From NCBI GenBank assembly GCA_934271715.1, contig CAKQRZ010000011.1, positions 18,217 to 82,216 of the forward strand: a stretch of 64,000 nucleotides of DNA, given 5' to 3'. The notes beneath the pieces were generated by a model. The model did no database searches, was not told where the DNA came from, and saw nothing but the letters and a program-made list of their open reading frames with translations. The first letter of the stretch is position 1. Every line of letters begins with the position of its first letter. Positions 8,822 through 17,293 of this stretch are shown here, one piece after another. The stretch comes from an uncultured Alphaproteobacteria bacterium (GTDB lineage: Bacteria > Pseudomonadota > Alphaproteobacteria > RF32 > CAG-239). The position numbers and the translations under genes were made by a program.

Positions 8822-9003
8822 TATACGCAGACAGGCGATAGCCTGTTCGGGGTGTGGTAACCCCTCAACTAGCGTCTTGTGTAAAGTCGATAATTTTGCA
8901 TGCTTTCTGGTTTTGGCTGGAAGGCAGTAAAATATGTTATGCAATATACTGCACCATCTAGTTGTGGTTACCAACTTCCAGCTGTCTCGCCGACAGCTTT
9001 TTT
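8822..9003 (+). ncRNA. Candidate structured leader RNA ending in an intrinsic terminator
   Basis: A promoter-like pair (TTGTGC 8800-8805, TATACG 8822-8827, 16-base spacer) precedes a densely paired region. Hairpins: ACAGGC/GCCTGT (8831-8846), GGGGT/ACCCC (8849-8864), and a three-way arrangement closed by GCTGGA (8916-8921) with TCCAGC (8977-8982), enclosing GCAGTA/TACTGC (8924-8952) and AGTTG/CAACT (8960-8976). A terminator, AGCTGTC/GACAGCT plus six T (8980-9003), shares three bases with the closing helix, so the two may compete. I match it to no known riboswitch. It could be a cis leader of the pilin-like gene at 9033 or a free small RNA. Pairings were read by eye. Confidence 0.4.
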
Positions 9004-9032
9004 GTTGAAATTTAATAAAACGAAAGGAAGTT

Positions 9033-9668
9033 ATGATGAAACAAAATCAATCTGGTCGTTCCATGATAGAAATGTTAGGTGTCCTCGCCATTATCGGTGT
9101 GCTGAGTGTCGGCGGAATTGCAGGTTACTCCAAAGCTATGGAAAAATGGAAGATAAACAAAACGCTGGAGGGGTACAGTTATTTAACCCAAGGGTTGCTG
9201 GAGCATACAGATGATATACGGGCGCTGCGCACAACTAATTCAGACGGTAAAATTCGTCTTAACGATACCATACAGGCTATGAATTTGCTGCCAGAGGGTT
9301 GGATTTCTGAAAACAACAGATTGTATGATACAACAGGGAACTGGGTTGCTGTATTTTCCCGAGGTTCTCGCTTGGTTTATGATATTTCTCTCGGCGCAGA
9401 TTCTACCATAGATGGTGCTCGTACTTCTGATACTTTTTCCGGCAAATTATGTGTGGAATTTTTGAACAATTTTGTGCAGCCACTGCACGTCTCCTTGCAA
9501 TATGCCTATATTTTTAGAAACGCCCATGATTCCATCACTTTTTATGGTGACACAAAATGCGGAGAATCTTCAAAATGCTTGCATAATATAACCCTGTCTG
9601 ATATGCAAAGTGCTTGTAATTCCTGCATGTTAGGTACAGATTTCTGCCTGTTGACCTTAGAATTTTAG
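9033..9668 (+). CDS. Pilin-like protein, GRSMIEML family with C-terminal Cys domain (copy 1)
   Basis: 211 residues with AAAGGAAG before tandem ATGs (9033, 9036). Short leader ending at Gly8, then RSMIEMLGVLAII: Glu at +5 and a hydrophobic helix as in type IV prepilins, but Arg at +1 where Phe or Met is usual. 'GYSKAMEKWK' follows the helix. The C-terminal part has 'LCVEFLNNFVQPLHVSL' and a Cys-rich tail (C..S.CL...T....ACNSC......C) that recurs in three other genes here. Probably a secreted filament subunit or minor pseudopilin processed by prepilin peptidase. No assembly genes are in the window. The stop overlaps the converging gene by four bases. Confidence 0.8.
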   Translation: MMKQNQSGRSMIEMLGVLAIIGVLSVGGIAGYSKAMEKWKINKTLEGYSYLTQGLLEHTDDIRALRTTNSDGKIRLNDTIQAMNLLPEGWISENNRLYDTTGNWVAVFSRGSRLVYDISLGADSTIDGARTSDTFSGKLCVEFLNNFVQPLHVSLQYAYIFRNAHDSITFYGDTKCGESSKCLHNITLSDMQSACNSCMLGTDFCLLTLEF

Positions 9669-11056
9669 TTTCCGGCTAAAATGGCCGTAAACAGCTCGTG
9701 TACAGTCGGGATATGCCCGTTTGCATATAACGGGTCGCTGCCGAAACGATAGACATTATGACCGGCAAAGGCCAAGTTATTTTGCACATCGCCTCCGTGG
9801 CCGATTTCCATTAAAGTATGGTGTATGCAATAGGTGCGTGGGTCGGGTAATTTACCGGTGGTTCCGTTGGCGCGCGACCATGCCGAAAATTGGCATTGTG
9901 ATAAACAGCCTACGCATTTGGCGCGTTGTTGCTGCATTTCCGTCCATTCGTCAGGTGTCAAAAATACCAATGTGGAATCCGGTGTTTCTTTTATAACCGT
10001 ATAACCGGCACGCTGTTGTTCGGATATATGATTTTGAGCCGTTGGAGCAACATAAACGGTTTTTGCCGAAGAAATTGCCACAGGCAGATTTAGTTCAGGA
10101 GTCGCGGTAGGACTGTAAACAATTTCCGCAGCTTTGCGACGCATCAGGTTGGCTAAAAATTTATTTTTTATGGCAGAGGAATAAAATCCGGTAGGACTGA
10201 ATTTTTGCAGTATCACATCACCTTTTTTTGTGTTAAGCATAAGCTGTTTCCATACATCGCTAATCGGACTTTCTGTTGTAATCATCGGACGGGTGCCGAA
10301 TTGAAAAGCCACATTTCCAAGTTCGGGATTGTTGATATAGTCCTGCCAATCCGCCAAGCTCCAGACTCCGCCGGCAATGATTATCGGCAGTTCTGGCAAA
10401 CCTAAGTCTGTCAGAGCTTTGCGCAAAGCAACAAGCCTTTCGTATGGACGCTGCGGCTCCAACGGGTTTTCGGCATTGGATAATCCGTTATGTCCGCCGG
10501 CCAGCCATGGGTCTTCATAAACCACGCCGCCTAAATATTCGGCATAATTTTTAAACGAGCGTTTCCATAAAATTTGCATAGCGCGGGCAGATGAAACAAT
10601 AGGGTAATAGTAAACGCCGTGAGCAGAAGCTATGGCGCCCAGATTGTATGGCAGACCGGCACCGCAAGTGACACCGTGTATAAGACCTTTTGCACCGTCT
10701 AAAACACGAGTGATAACTTCTTCGGAATCTGCCATTTCCCACAGCATATTGATGTGAATTCTGCCGTTTCCGCCGGCTGTTTCGTGGGCAATCTGCGCCT
10801 GTGAAATACCTCCTTTTACGGCATATTCAACCATTTCACGATGCCGCTTTTCGCGAATTTTTTCATGAAACAATTCAGGAATTTCTTTGCCGCTATTATC
10901 CAATGCTGTCGGGCTGACCATAGAGATGGTGCCGACTCCGCCCTCTTTTGCCCAGGCACCAGAACTTTTACCGTCAGTGCCGTTGATGCCTTTGCCGCCT
11001 TCTACCAGCGGGAATACTTCAGCGCCGGATAATTTTATTTTTTGGAGTTCTTTCAT
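9665..11056 (-). CDS. NAD(P)H-dependent flavin oxidoreductase, nitronate monooxygenase family
   Basis: 463 residues with GAGGAA before the ATG. TIM-barrel FMN enzyme of the 2-nitropropane dioxygenase family: 'GVGTISMVSPTAL' near the start, 'HINMLWEMADSEEVI', 'LIHGVTCGAGLPYN', then 'IIAGGVWSLADWQDYI' and 'GNVAFQFGTRPM' for phosphate and flavin binding. The C-terminal extension has 'CVGCLSQCQFSAW', a Cys cluster seen in a longer subgroup, perhaps for a metal or Fe-S centre. Substrate unknown: nitronate oxidation, enoyl reduction and quinone reduction are all known in the wider family. Confidence 0.85.
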   Translation of the reverse strand: MKELQKIKLSGAEVFPLVEGGKGINGTDGKSSGAWAKEGGVGTISMVSPTALDNSGKEIPELFHEKIREKRHREMVEYAVKGGISQAQIAHETAGGNGRIHINMLWEMADSEEVITRVLDGAKGLIHGVTCGAGLPYNLGAIASAHGVYYYPIVSSARAMQILWKRSFKNYAEYLGGVVYEDPWLAGGHNGLSNAENPLEPQRPYERLVALRKALTDLGLPELPIIIAGGVWSLADWQDYINNPELGNVAFQFGTRPMITTESPISDVWKQLMLNTKKGDVILQKFSPTGFYSSAIKNKFLANLMRRKAAEIVYSPTATPELNLPVAISSAKTVYVAPTAQNHISEQQRAGYTVIKETPDSTLVFLTPDEWTEMQQQRAKCVGCLSQCQFSAWSRANGTTGKLPDPRTYCIHHTLMEIGHGGDVQNNLAFAGHNVYRFGSDPLYANGHIPTVHELFTAILAGN

Positions 11057-11163
11057 CAGTTCCTCTATTTAAAATGTTTAACTGTTATGAATATAAAACC
11101 GTTTATAAAAAAAATAAAGTAGGCACTTTTAAGTGGTATAGTTTCTTTGCAGAAACAATCAGG

Positions 11164-12624
11164 CTATTCCGCAAGTTTGAATATATCAAACGATAGATTG
11201 TTAAGTGATAAAAATGTTATTATTAAGCAGATAAAAGCATATATTTGCAGCATGCTTAAAATATTTTGGTTTTTAGTTTCAGGAATATACTGCGGAATCA
11301 GCGAAAGCAGGCGGTTAATACCGGCGGCGGCAAACAAGATGAAAATCATCTGTATAAAAATTCCCATTTCTTTCAAAAGCGGAGCAAACGGCGCTATCAG
11401 CTTAAACAGAAAGGTAAAAAACAGCAGATAAACCGCTAAAAACAGATGATAGCCCTTGTGCAGCATAAATTTGACATTTTCCAGCTTTTGCAGGCGCTGC
11501 GTAATTTTTTCGGTTGTCAGCGACGCCACATCCACGCCGCGAATCGTCTGCGGCGCTTCCTGCTGTTTTTTGATACTGTTCAGGTTGGCTTTGAGCTTTT
11601 CATTTATCATACATAGTCCGCAGCCTTTAGGGGTAAAATAAATATGGTTATGGTCTTTTTTGCATTGATAATGATGTCCTTTTTGCAGCAGATAGGCCAA
11701 ACGGTCCTGCCATTCCAGAGCTGTCGGACGCTCGTTGCCTTTGGTAAAAGCCCGCTCAAACAGAGTCATGGTTTCTTTGTCAAAATAATCGTGCATGCTG
11801 TAAGGGTGCGGCGCCTGATAGGTATCCGGCCAAATGCCGTAAGCATAATGATAGGCGGCAATGCGTTCCTGAATAGACAGCATCGGGTCTTTTTTGTTGC
11901 GCGGCGTACCGGAAAAAGGATGGATTCCGTCATTCAGCAGCTTGAAAATAATGACAGCCAAGGCAAATTTATCTTGTTCTTCGCCCATATTTTCGCAGGT
12001 TTCGTTCATTCCCTCCGGATAAATATATTCTTCGCTTACATATTCGGCCGGATAGCGTGCGCCGTTTTCGCCTTTAATGGAAAATCCGTCGCAGTCAAAT
12101 AACGCAACCAGCATAGTTTTTTTATAGATAGAAACGTTGGACGGCTTCAGGTCTATAATATAGTGTCCGCAGGCATGCAGAGCCGCCACGACAGAAGTTA
12201 TGTTATAGGCGGCAAATACGCGGTTGATATAAAGTTCGGTCAGCCCCAGCTTGCGGCGCACGGCTTTTTGAATCAGGTGGTCAAGCGAAACCGCCTGCTC
12301 GGTGTCTATCAGCGGCATTAAGTAGCCCATGCAATAGCCTTGCCGGTCTTCCAAAAGGGCAATAGGCCACGCAATCTGGATATATTCTACTCCGGCGTTG
12401 CTGAGGGTTGGAATATTCGGCTTGTTGTGCAGCATGGCTTCCAATTTTTTGCGGTTGCTTTCGCTTTTTTCCCGCTCATGAAAAATTTTAGCCACGATTT
12501 TGGGCTGGCCGTTGACTTCAAAAATTTTACCGGCGGCGCCGCCTTTGTTCAGCAGGCTGCCGAGAGTTATTTCCTCGTGTTTGCCGTCGGGATATAAAGC
12601 TAAGTAGGTATTATCTTCGGTCAT
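11164..12624 (-). CDS. Protein kinase-like protein with C-terminal membrane segments (YegI-like)
   Basis: 486 residues; the ATG overlaps the phosphatase stop (ATGA). Kinase fold: Gly-rich loop 'LNKGGAAGKIFEV' (about 28-40), Lys in 'IVAKIFHE', catalytic loop 'YIIDLKPSNVSIY' (DLKPSN), metal-binding 'ALFDCDGF' in place of DFG. After about residue 325 a Cys/His cluster ('YQCKKDHNHIYFTPKGCGLC') suggests a zinc site, then two or three hydrophobic segments (about 395-480). It forms a triad with PP2C and vWA genes, like E. coli yegI/yegK/yegL and the 'TerY-P' sets: kinase and phosphatase act oppositely on Ser/Thr and the vWA protein may be partner or substrate. Confidence 0.8.
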   Translation of the reverse strand: MTEDNTYLALYPDGKHEEITLGSLLNKGGAAGKIFEVNGQPKIVAKIFHEREKSESNRKKLEAMLHNKPNIPTLSNAGVEYIQIAWPIALLEDRQGYCMGYLMPLIDTEQAVSLDHLIQKAVRRKLGLTELYINRVFAAYNITSVVAALHACGHYIIDLKPSNVSIYKKTMLVALFDCDGFSIKGENGARYPAEYVSEEYIYPEGMNETCENMGEEQDKFALAVIIFKLLNDGIHPFSGTPRNKKDPMLSIQERIAAYHYAYGIWPDTYQAPHPYSMHDYFDKETMTLFERAFTKGNERPTALEWQDRLAYLLQKGHHYQCKKDHNHIYFTPKGCGLCMINEKLKANLNSIKKQQEAPQTIRGVDVASLTTEKITQRLQKLENVKFMLHKGYHLFLAVYLLFFTFLFKLIAPFAPLLKEMGIFIQMIFILFAAAGINRLLSLIPQYIPETKNQNILSMLQIYAFICLIITFLSLNNLSFDIFKLAE

Positions 12625-13370
12625 TGCAGTTTTGCCCATAAAATTGTTTTGTCATCGGCGTTAATCCGCTGGGCGCGGCTATTGCCCAAAGTGTTGCGCA
12701 AAGCCTCTTCGGCATAAGTTTTGCGGGGTTCGTTTTCCAAATATTCTATTACCGGAATCAAAAAGTTGCGGTGGATTTTATAGAAATCTCCCGAAAAAGC
12801 AAATCCGGTAACTCCATCCGTCATCAGCAAAACGCGGTCGGCATTTTCAAATTCCGTAAAGCGCAGGCAGTCTTTCCAGTCATCCATAGTATAAAAATAC
12901 GTTTCACAGGAAAAAGCGCCGTTTTCCGGCTCGGAAATTATAAAGCTGCCGTAATCGCCGTTTTTGAAAGCAATGCCGGCGCCGTCGCCGATATGAAAAA
13001 ACACGCCTTTGTTGTTTTGATAAAACACGCCGACCAGCGTTGCCGAAAAATTTATGAGACCGGCGCTGTTTTTGCCGGGATTGCAGCGATGAAATATCAG
13101 TTTGCGGCGGGCGATGTTTATGGCTTGCTCCACATCGCGGCGAATCGTCTTTAAATCTGAATTTATCAGCAAATCGCATAAGGTGTCGCAGATGATTTTA
13201 GCACCGGTTTTGCTGTATTTTGCCGAACCGGCGCCGTCAGAAACAACCGCGACAAGCTTATTTTTAGCCGAGCGGGCGCAGCTGTAGTCCTGACAAGGCA
13301 AACCCAGCGACTTGTGCAAAGCGCCGCGGATGCTGGTGGATAGTACATTTATACGCCCGTTGTTTTTCAT
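12621..13370 (-). CDS. PP2C-family protein phosphatase (YegK-like)
   Basis: 249 residues. PP2C signatures: 'GLPCQDYSCARSAKNKLVAV' with the first acidic position, 'VSDGAGSAKYSKTGA' (metal-binding Asp, here SDGAGS rather than DGMGG), 'ATLVGVFYQNNKGVFFHIGD', 'VLLMTDGVTGF' and a terminal 'NADDKTILW'. It removes phosphate from Ser/Thr using two Mn or Mg ions. It lies four bases after the vWA gene and overlaps the kinase start by four bases, so the three are co-translated. Confidence 0.85.
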   Translation of the reverse strand: MKNNGRINVLSTSIRGALHKSLGLPCQDYSCARSAKNKLVAVVSDGAGSAKYSKTGAKIICDTLCDLLINSDLKTIRRDVEQAINIARRKLIFHRCNPGKNSAGLINFSATLVGVFYQNNKGVFFHIGDGAGIAFKNGDYGSFIISEPENGAFSCETYFYTMDDWKDCLRFTEFENADRVLLMTDGVTGFAFSGDFYKIHRNFLIPVIEYLENEPRKTYAEEALRNTLGNSRAQRINADDKTILWAKLQ

Positions 13371-13373
13371 CGG

Positions 13374-14054
13374 TTATTTCTTTTCATTCCAATCGTTTAT
13401 ATCGTCTAAATAGTGATTGGCATTCGGAGCCGCTTTGGAAATACAAGAAACGCTCCGGCTCAGCCACAAGAAAAATTCTGTAAACTTCAAACCGGTTAAG
13501 CGTTTTGGCGGTAATAATGAAAATTTAGCCAATTTTTCAAGATTTGCACCTTGTGTGCCGATGGCATGAATCACTACTTTTTTATTTTTTTGCGCATAAC
13601 GGCAAATTTCAGCTGATTCTTCCCAGCCATAATCAGTAGGTTCTCCATCGCTTATCAGAAAAATCCACGGACGCTTGGAGGTAATTCCGCAGTTGTCATA
13701 AAGACATTTTTGCTCTTCTATTTTTTGTAAAGCCAGTTCCATAGCTTTTCCAAGCGGTGTTAGACCTCCGGCTTCCATAACCGGAGCCGTAAAATTCATG
13801 GCATCAGTCCAATCTGATGTAACTTTTACTTCATCTTTACCAAAGGCTTTGATGATTAACAGTTGCACGCGTGAACTAGCGTCAATGTCTTCTTTGAGTT
13901 CTTTTTCCAAAGCGCTCAAACCGGCATTAAGCTGTTTTATGGGTTCTCCGCGCATTGAACCGGAACAATCCAAAACCAAAACGCACGGCGTGCGCTCGTT
14001 AGCGTTATCGGCAAATTCCACATACGGAATTGTGTTTATATTTTTTTCTGCCAT
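13374..14054 (-). CDS. von Willebrand factor A domain protein (TerY/YegL-like)
   Basis: 226 residues. A single vWA domain with an intact MIDAS: 'VLDCSGSMRGEPI' (DxSxS), Thr in 'AGGLTPLGKAMELAL', Asp in 'LISDGEPTDYGW'. No signal peptide or membrane segment, so cytoplasmic like TerY and YegL. Head gene of the triad with PP2C and kinase; the LptM-like gene ends nine bases upstream. In related systems the triad is linked to tellurite, chemical stress or phage response; the role here is unknown. Confidence 0.85.
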   Translation of the reverse strand: MAEKNINTIPYVEFADNANERTPCVLVLDCSGSMRGEPIKQLNAGLSALEKELKEDIDASSRVQLLIIKAFGKDEVKVTSDWTDAMNFTAPVMEAGGLTPLGKAMELALQKIEEQKCLYDNCGITSKRPWIFLISDGEPTDYGWEESAEICRYAQKNKKVVIHAIGTQGANLEKLAKFSLLPPKRLTGLKFTEFFLWLSRSVSCISKAAPNANHYLDDINDWNEKK

Positions 14055-14063
14055 TTTCAGCCT

Positions 14064-14198
14064 CTAATCATGCGGATAGTTGTGAGGATAGCTACTGCCT
14101 TCTATGGGAGACGGCGCAGAATATCGACCGCAAGAAGACAAACCGCCCAAACAGCATAACAGGCAAATAATTAACAATATTTTTTGCAAAGATTTCAT
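14064..14198 (-). CDS. lptM: Small lipoprotein, LptM-like
   Basis: 44 residues, read by hand: MKSLQKILLIICLLCCLGGL, then SSCGRYSAPSPIEGSSYPHN and YPHD. A signal peptide leads to the lipobox L-S-S-C, followed by CG and a short Pro-rich tail ending YPHNYPHD. This fits the alphaproteobacterial LptM family (CG-x-GPxxPPxGSxYPxxYP), a lipoprotein that helps the LptD/LptE translocon mature. The usual neighbour lysA is absent; it sits in front of the vWA/PP2C/kinase triad. The KKGP part of the usual motif is changed to RYSAP, hence moderate confidence. Confidence 0.65.
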   Translation of the reverse strand: MKSLQKILLIICLLCCLGGLSSCGRYSAPSPIEGSSYPHNYPHD

Positions 14199-14294
14199 TT
14201 TTTAACCTTTTTTTTGATGTATTTGAATATATTTAACACAAGTATTGTTAAATGTGAAAGCTAATTTTTATTTTTAACAGAAAGTTGTTAAGGA

Positions 14295-14819
14295 ATGAAT
14301 AAAATTTTAAAAAGTTTAATTTTATTGTTTGTGTTTATGTCGGTTACTTCTGCATCTGAAGCAAAACTTAATCTGTTTCAGCAGCCGCGCTATGTGCCTG
14401 ATTTAAGTTTTTACGGCGATAGCGGTAAACCTTATAAACTGAAAACTTTTGGCGCTGATTTGCTTGTGGCCGTTGTTTGGTCCAGACGCTGCGGTCCTTG
14501 TTTGGCAGATTTAAAACCGCTGAATGATTTTGCTTTAGCTACGGCGGATAAGGGAATCAGAGTTATTTTGATTTCTCCAGACGGCGAATGGAAAAGCTAT
14601 GATGAAAAACGAGCATTTCTGAAAAAATTCGGCGCACCGAATCTGGTTAGCTATTTGGATAAAAAAGCCGGTTTTATGGATGGCATGGGGATTATGGTTA
14701 CGCCGACTGCTTTACTGGTTAACCGCGAAGGACTTGAAGTGGGACAGGTTACAGGTGCCGTGCAATGGAATAATCCCAAAGTCATAGATTATATGGTAAA
14801 GTTGAAAAATCGTCTTTAG
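14295..14819 (+). CDS. TlpA/ResA-type thioredoxin-like protein, periplasmic
   Basis: 174 residues; signal peptide MNKILKSLILLFVFMSVTSA, then a thioredoxin fold with redox motif 'WSRRCGPCLADLKPL' (CGPC), 'IRVILISPDGEWKSY' and cis-Pro in 'MVTPTALLVNREG'. Members reduce periplasmic disulfides, for example for cytochrome c or copper centres. The AAGGA site is nine bases upstream. No cytochrome genes are adjacent, so the partner is unknown. Its stop overlaps the converging yqaA-like gene by four bases. Confidence 0.87.
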   Translation: MNKILKSLILLFVFMSVTSASEAKLNLFQQPRYVPDLSFYGDSGKPYKLKTFGADLLVAVVWSRRCGPCLADLKPLNDFALATADKGIRVILISPDGEWKSYDEKRAFLKKFGAPNLVSYLDKKAGFMDGMGIMVTPTALLVNREGLEVGQVTGAVQWNNPKVIDYMVKLKNRL

Positions 14820-15412
14820 TTTATGAATTTTATTGCTGCAAATCCGCCGATTAACAGTAATAAAAAAACAACAGAAAGCCATCCCAGATTTTTTTCTATA
14901 AATTCGCGCATGGTTTCGCCGTATTTTTTCAATAGCCACGCCACTAAAAAGAATCGCATGCCGCGGGCAATGACTGAAGCTATGGTGAAAACCGCCAGAT
15001 TCATGTGCACCAATCCGCTGGCAATGGTTATTATTTTGTATGGAAAAGGCGTTATGCCTGCACCAAAAACAATCCAGGCTCCATGTTGATTGTATAGCTC
15101 TTGAAACGAGTTGAACTTTTCAAGATAGCCGTAAAAATTCAAAATAGGCTCGGCTATCAGTTGGAAAAAATAAAAACCTATGGCATAACCCAAATATGCG
15201 CCGATAACGCTGCCTACTGTGGCTATTCCGGCAATTTTCCAGGCTTTTTGCGGAGTTGCTAAAATCATGGGAATCAGCATTACATCAGGCGGAATCGGAA
15301 AAAAAGAACTTTCAATGAATGAAATGGCAAAAAGCCAATATATCGCAGCATTGCCTTTGGAAAGAGAAAATACAGCATCATAAGTTTTACGCACAAATTT
15401 ATTAAACCACAT
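14816..15412 (-). CDS. YqaA/DedA-family membrane protein (VTT domain)
   Basis: 198 residues from the ATG at 15412, preceded by AAAGGAAC; the frame extends upstream but without a better start. SNARE-associated (VTT) region: 'FIESSFFPIPPDVMLIPMIL' (re-entrant loop with the Phe-Pro-Ile-Pro-Pro core), 'GSVIGAYLGYAIGFYF', 'GAWIVFGAGITPFPYKIITI', plus a C-terminal membrane helix. DedA-family proteins help move lipids or maintain membrane potential. Last gene of a minus-strand cluster with folD. Confidence 0.85.
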   Translation of the reverse strand: MWFNKFVRKTYDAVFSLSKGNAAIYWLFAISFIESSFFPIPPDVMLIPMILATPQKAWKIAGIATVGSVIGAYLGYAIGFYFFQLIAEPILNFYGYLEKFNSFQELYNQHGAWIVFGAGITPFPYKIITIASGLVHMNLAVFTIASVIARGMRFFLVAWLLKKYGETMREFIEKNLGWLSVVFLLLLIGGFAAIKFIN

Positions 15413-15449
15413 AAAAGTTCCTTTGATAAAATAAAATATATCAAAGAAT

Positions 15450-16079
15450 TTACTGTAAAAATTTTCGGATTTCAGCAATATCATGATGTCTGTCCACATA
15501 AAAAATATGAGGATGGCTTATTAAACGCGGTATAGGTGTAAAATGTTGACCATATTCGACACATATTATATTAGGCGTGTTTTTTTGCAGATATTGTTGT
15601 GCCGCTTCTGAAGAATGTACTTCAAAACAGTTGTTGTCGTTAAGTTCGGGAATCAACCCACAGAAACTTTCATCATCGGGTGAATATTTGTTGAGGAGCA
15701 TGATTTGATGCCGCTTACTGCCGAGACTGTAACTTTCTAAAATGTTCAGCAGTTTTTTGGCAGAATCATCTTCTGTAATATAATGAGCGGCTTGGATGTT
15801 GGGTTCTAGTTTCAGCTTTTGCGGTTTTAAGATAATCAGCGGAAAAGAGTTGCGCTGTTTGCTAAGCTCATATAATAAAGCAAGAGCCGCTTTGTCGTTA
15901 TGATGAATCGTGACCAGCAAAGCATCTATTTTTAGCTCTTTAATGTAGTTTAGCAGATGGAAAAGATTGTTTGTGCCAAAACTTTTAATGTGCCTTTTTT
16001 CTAAAATCCGCCGCAAAATTTTCAGATTAAGACTGCTGCGGTCAAAAATCACAATATATCCTGATTTGTTGTTTTCCAT
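15450..16079 (-). CDS. Receiver-like protein without output domain
   Basis: 209 residues, ATG after GGAGAAAAG. The start 'GYIVIFDRSSLNLKILRRIL' resembles receiver domains (VDDNxxNLKLL), and 'KIDALLVTIHHNDKAALALL' sits where the phosphorylated Asp region would be, but the Asp pocket is not intact. A second half (about 130-209), 'QIMLLNKYSPDDESFCGLIP', may be another degenerate receiver. No DNA-binding or enzymatic domain. Possibly a phosphorylation-independent scaffold. Family call is tentative. Confidence 0.55.
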   Translation of the reverse strand: MENNKSGYIVIFDRSSLNLKILRRILEKRHIKSFGTNNLFHLLNYIKELKIDALLVTIHHNDKAALALLYELSKQRNSFPLIILKPQKLKLEPNIQAAHYITEDDSAKKLLNILESYSLGSKRHQIMLLNKYSPDDESFCGLIPELNDNNCFEVHSSEAAQQYLQKNTPNIICVEYGQHFTPIPRLISHPHIFYVDRHHDIAEIRKFLQ

Positions 16080-16127
16080 ATCTTTTCTCCATGTGTTGAA
16101 AAAAGATATAATCATCTGATATAAAAA

Positions 16128-16976
16128 TTAAAGGCGGTGATGATGTAATAAATAGGCGTCAACGGTGTTTGAGAGCAGCATGGCAATTGTCATGGGACCT
16201 ACGCCGCCCGGAACGGGGGTGATTGCTGCTGCTTTGTCTTTTACGTCATCAAAATCTATATCGCCGCAAAGTTTGCCGTTTTCGCGGTTTATGCCGACGT
16301 CTATCAGAATGGCGTTTTCTTTTATCCAATCGGATTTAACAAGTTTGGCGACACCGCATGCCGCAACTAAGATATCGGCATGGGAAGTTAATTCTTTTAT
16401 TTTTCTGGTTTGGGCGTGGGTTATGCTGACCGTGCATTCTTGATTTAGCAACAAAGTGGCAAGAGGACGTCCAACAATCAACGATGCGCCGATTAACACA
16501 ACATTTTTCCCGCTTAAATCAGGGGTAACGCTTTTAATCAGCTGCATAACACCTAATGGCGTGGCTGCAATAAAATATGGTTTTTCATTGTTTTGCAGCA
16601 TACCTGTGTTGTAGGGATGAAAACCGTCCACATCTTTTAAAGGAGAGATGGCGTTTATAATGCGGTTGGTGTTAAGATGCTTTGGCAACGGAAGCTGCAC
16701 TATAATTCCGTTTATCTGCGAATCGGCGTTGAGTTGTGCGATGATTTCCAGCAATTTATCTTCTGAAGTATCTTCGCTCAGATGGAACAGCCTAGATGTT
16801 AAACCTATTTGAGAAGCGGCTTTTTGTTTATTTCTGACATAAATAAGGCTTGGCTCGTCATTGCCGACCAAAACAATGGCAAGCTGCGGAGCAGAAGGCA
16901 GAGAGGCAATTTTTTGCTTGAGGCTTTCGCAAATGTCAGCAGCGATTTTTTTTCCATCTATAATTTGCGCCGTCAT
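16128..16976 (-). CDS. folD: Methylenetetrahydrofolate dehydrogenase/cyclohydrolase
   Basis: 282 residues. Catalytic region 'LVGNDEPSLIYVRNKQKAAS' (Tyr and Lys of the YxxxK pair), 'GIIVQLPLPKHL', 'SPLKDVDGFHPYN', then the NADP fold 'VVLIGASLIVGRPLATLLL' (usual GxSxxVGxP) and 'VDVGIN' region, ending 'AAITPVPGGVGPMTIAML'. It interconverts methylene-, methenyl- and formyl-THF for purines and initiator tRNA. Two bases after the DUF167 gene. Confidence 0.96.
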   Translation of the reverse strand: MTAQIIDGKKIAADICESLKQKIASLPSAPQLAIVLVGNDEPSLIYVRNKQKAASQIGLTSRLFHLSEDTSEDKLLEIIAQLNADSQINGIIVQLPLPKHLNTNRIINAISPLKDVDGFHPYNTGMLQNNEKPYFIAATPLGVMQLIKSVTPDLSGKNVVLIGASLIVGRPLATLLLNQECTVSITHAQTRKIKELTSHADILVAACGVAKLVKSDWIKENAILIDVGINRENGKLCGDIDFDDVKDKAAAITPVPGGVGPMTIAMLLSNTVDAYLLHHHRL

Positions 16977-16978
16977 TT

Positions 16979-17293
16979 TTATTCCTTTATCAAATTAGTT
17001 AATTTTAACGTAAATTCCGCAGAAGGCAAAACATTTATGCGTAACTTTTTCAGGTGGTCTGTATCTCCGCTGACTAAAGTTATTTTATTTTTAGCAATCT
17101 TTAGGGTTTGTGCCAGCAACACTGTCAAAGCTTTGTTAGCTTTACCTTTTTCGGGAATGGCAGTAACGCAGCATTTTAGAAATTCCAGTTTGTTTTCATC
17201 ACAAAATATTCCGCGGAAACCATTAAAAGAGGCTCCGGGGGCGAGTTTTATGCGTAACAGATAACTTTCTTTTTCTGTGCTGAAAAAACTCAT
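16979..17293 (-). CDS. DUF167 (YggU-like) family protein
   Basis: 104 residues: 'LLRIKLAPGASFNGFRGIFC', 'VTAIPEKGKANKALTVLLAQ' and 'ITLVSGDTDHLKKLRI', the full DUF167 pattern. Function unknown; the gene commonly follows yggT, as here (ATGA overlap). Confidence 0.9.
   Translation of the reverse strand: MSFFSTEKESYLLRIKLAPGASFNGFRGIFCDENKLEFLKCCVTAIPEKGKANKALTVLLAQTLKIAKNKITLVSGDTDHLKKLRINVLPSAEFTLKLTNLIKE

Noticed and set aside
8822..9003. Known riboswitch, 6S RNA, tmRNA, SRP RNA or RNase P RNA
   Set aside because: None of the diagnostic conserved sequences of these classes is present; reported only as an unassigned structured RNA.
8900..9214. Open frame of 104 codons running through the leader RNA into the first pilin-like gene
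   Set aside because: It reads the pilin in the wrong frame and crosses the terminator; the pilin frame is clearly the coding one.
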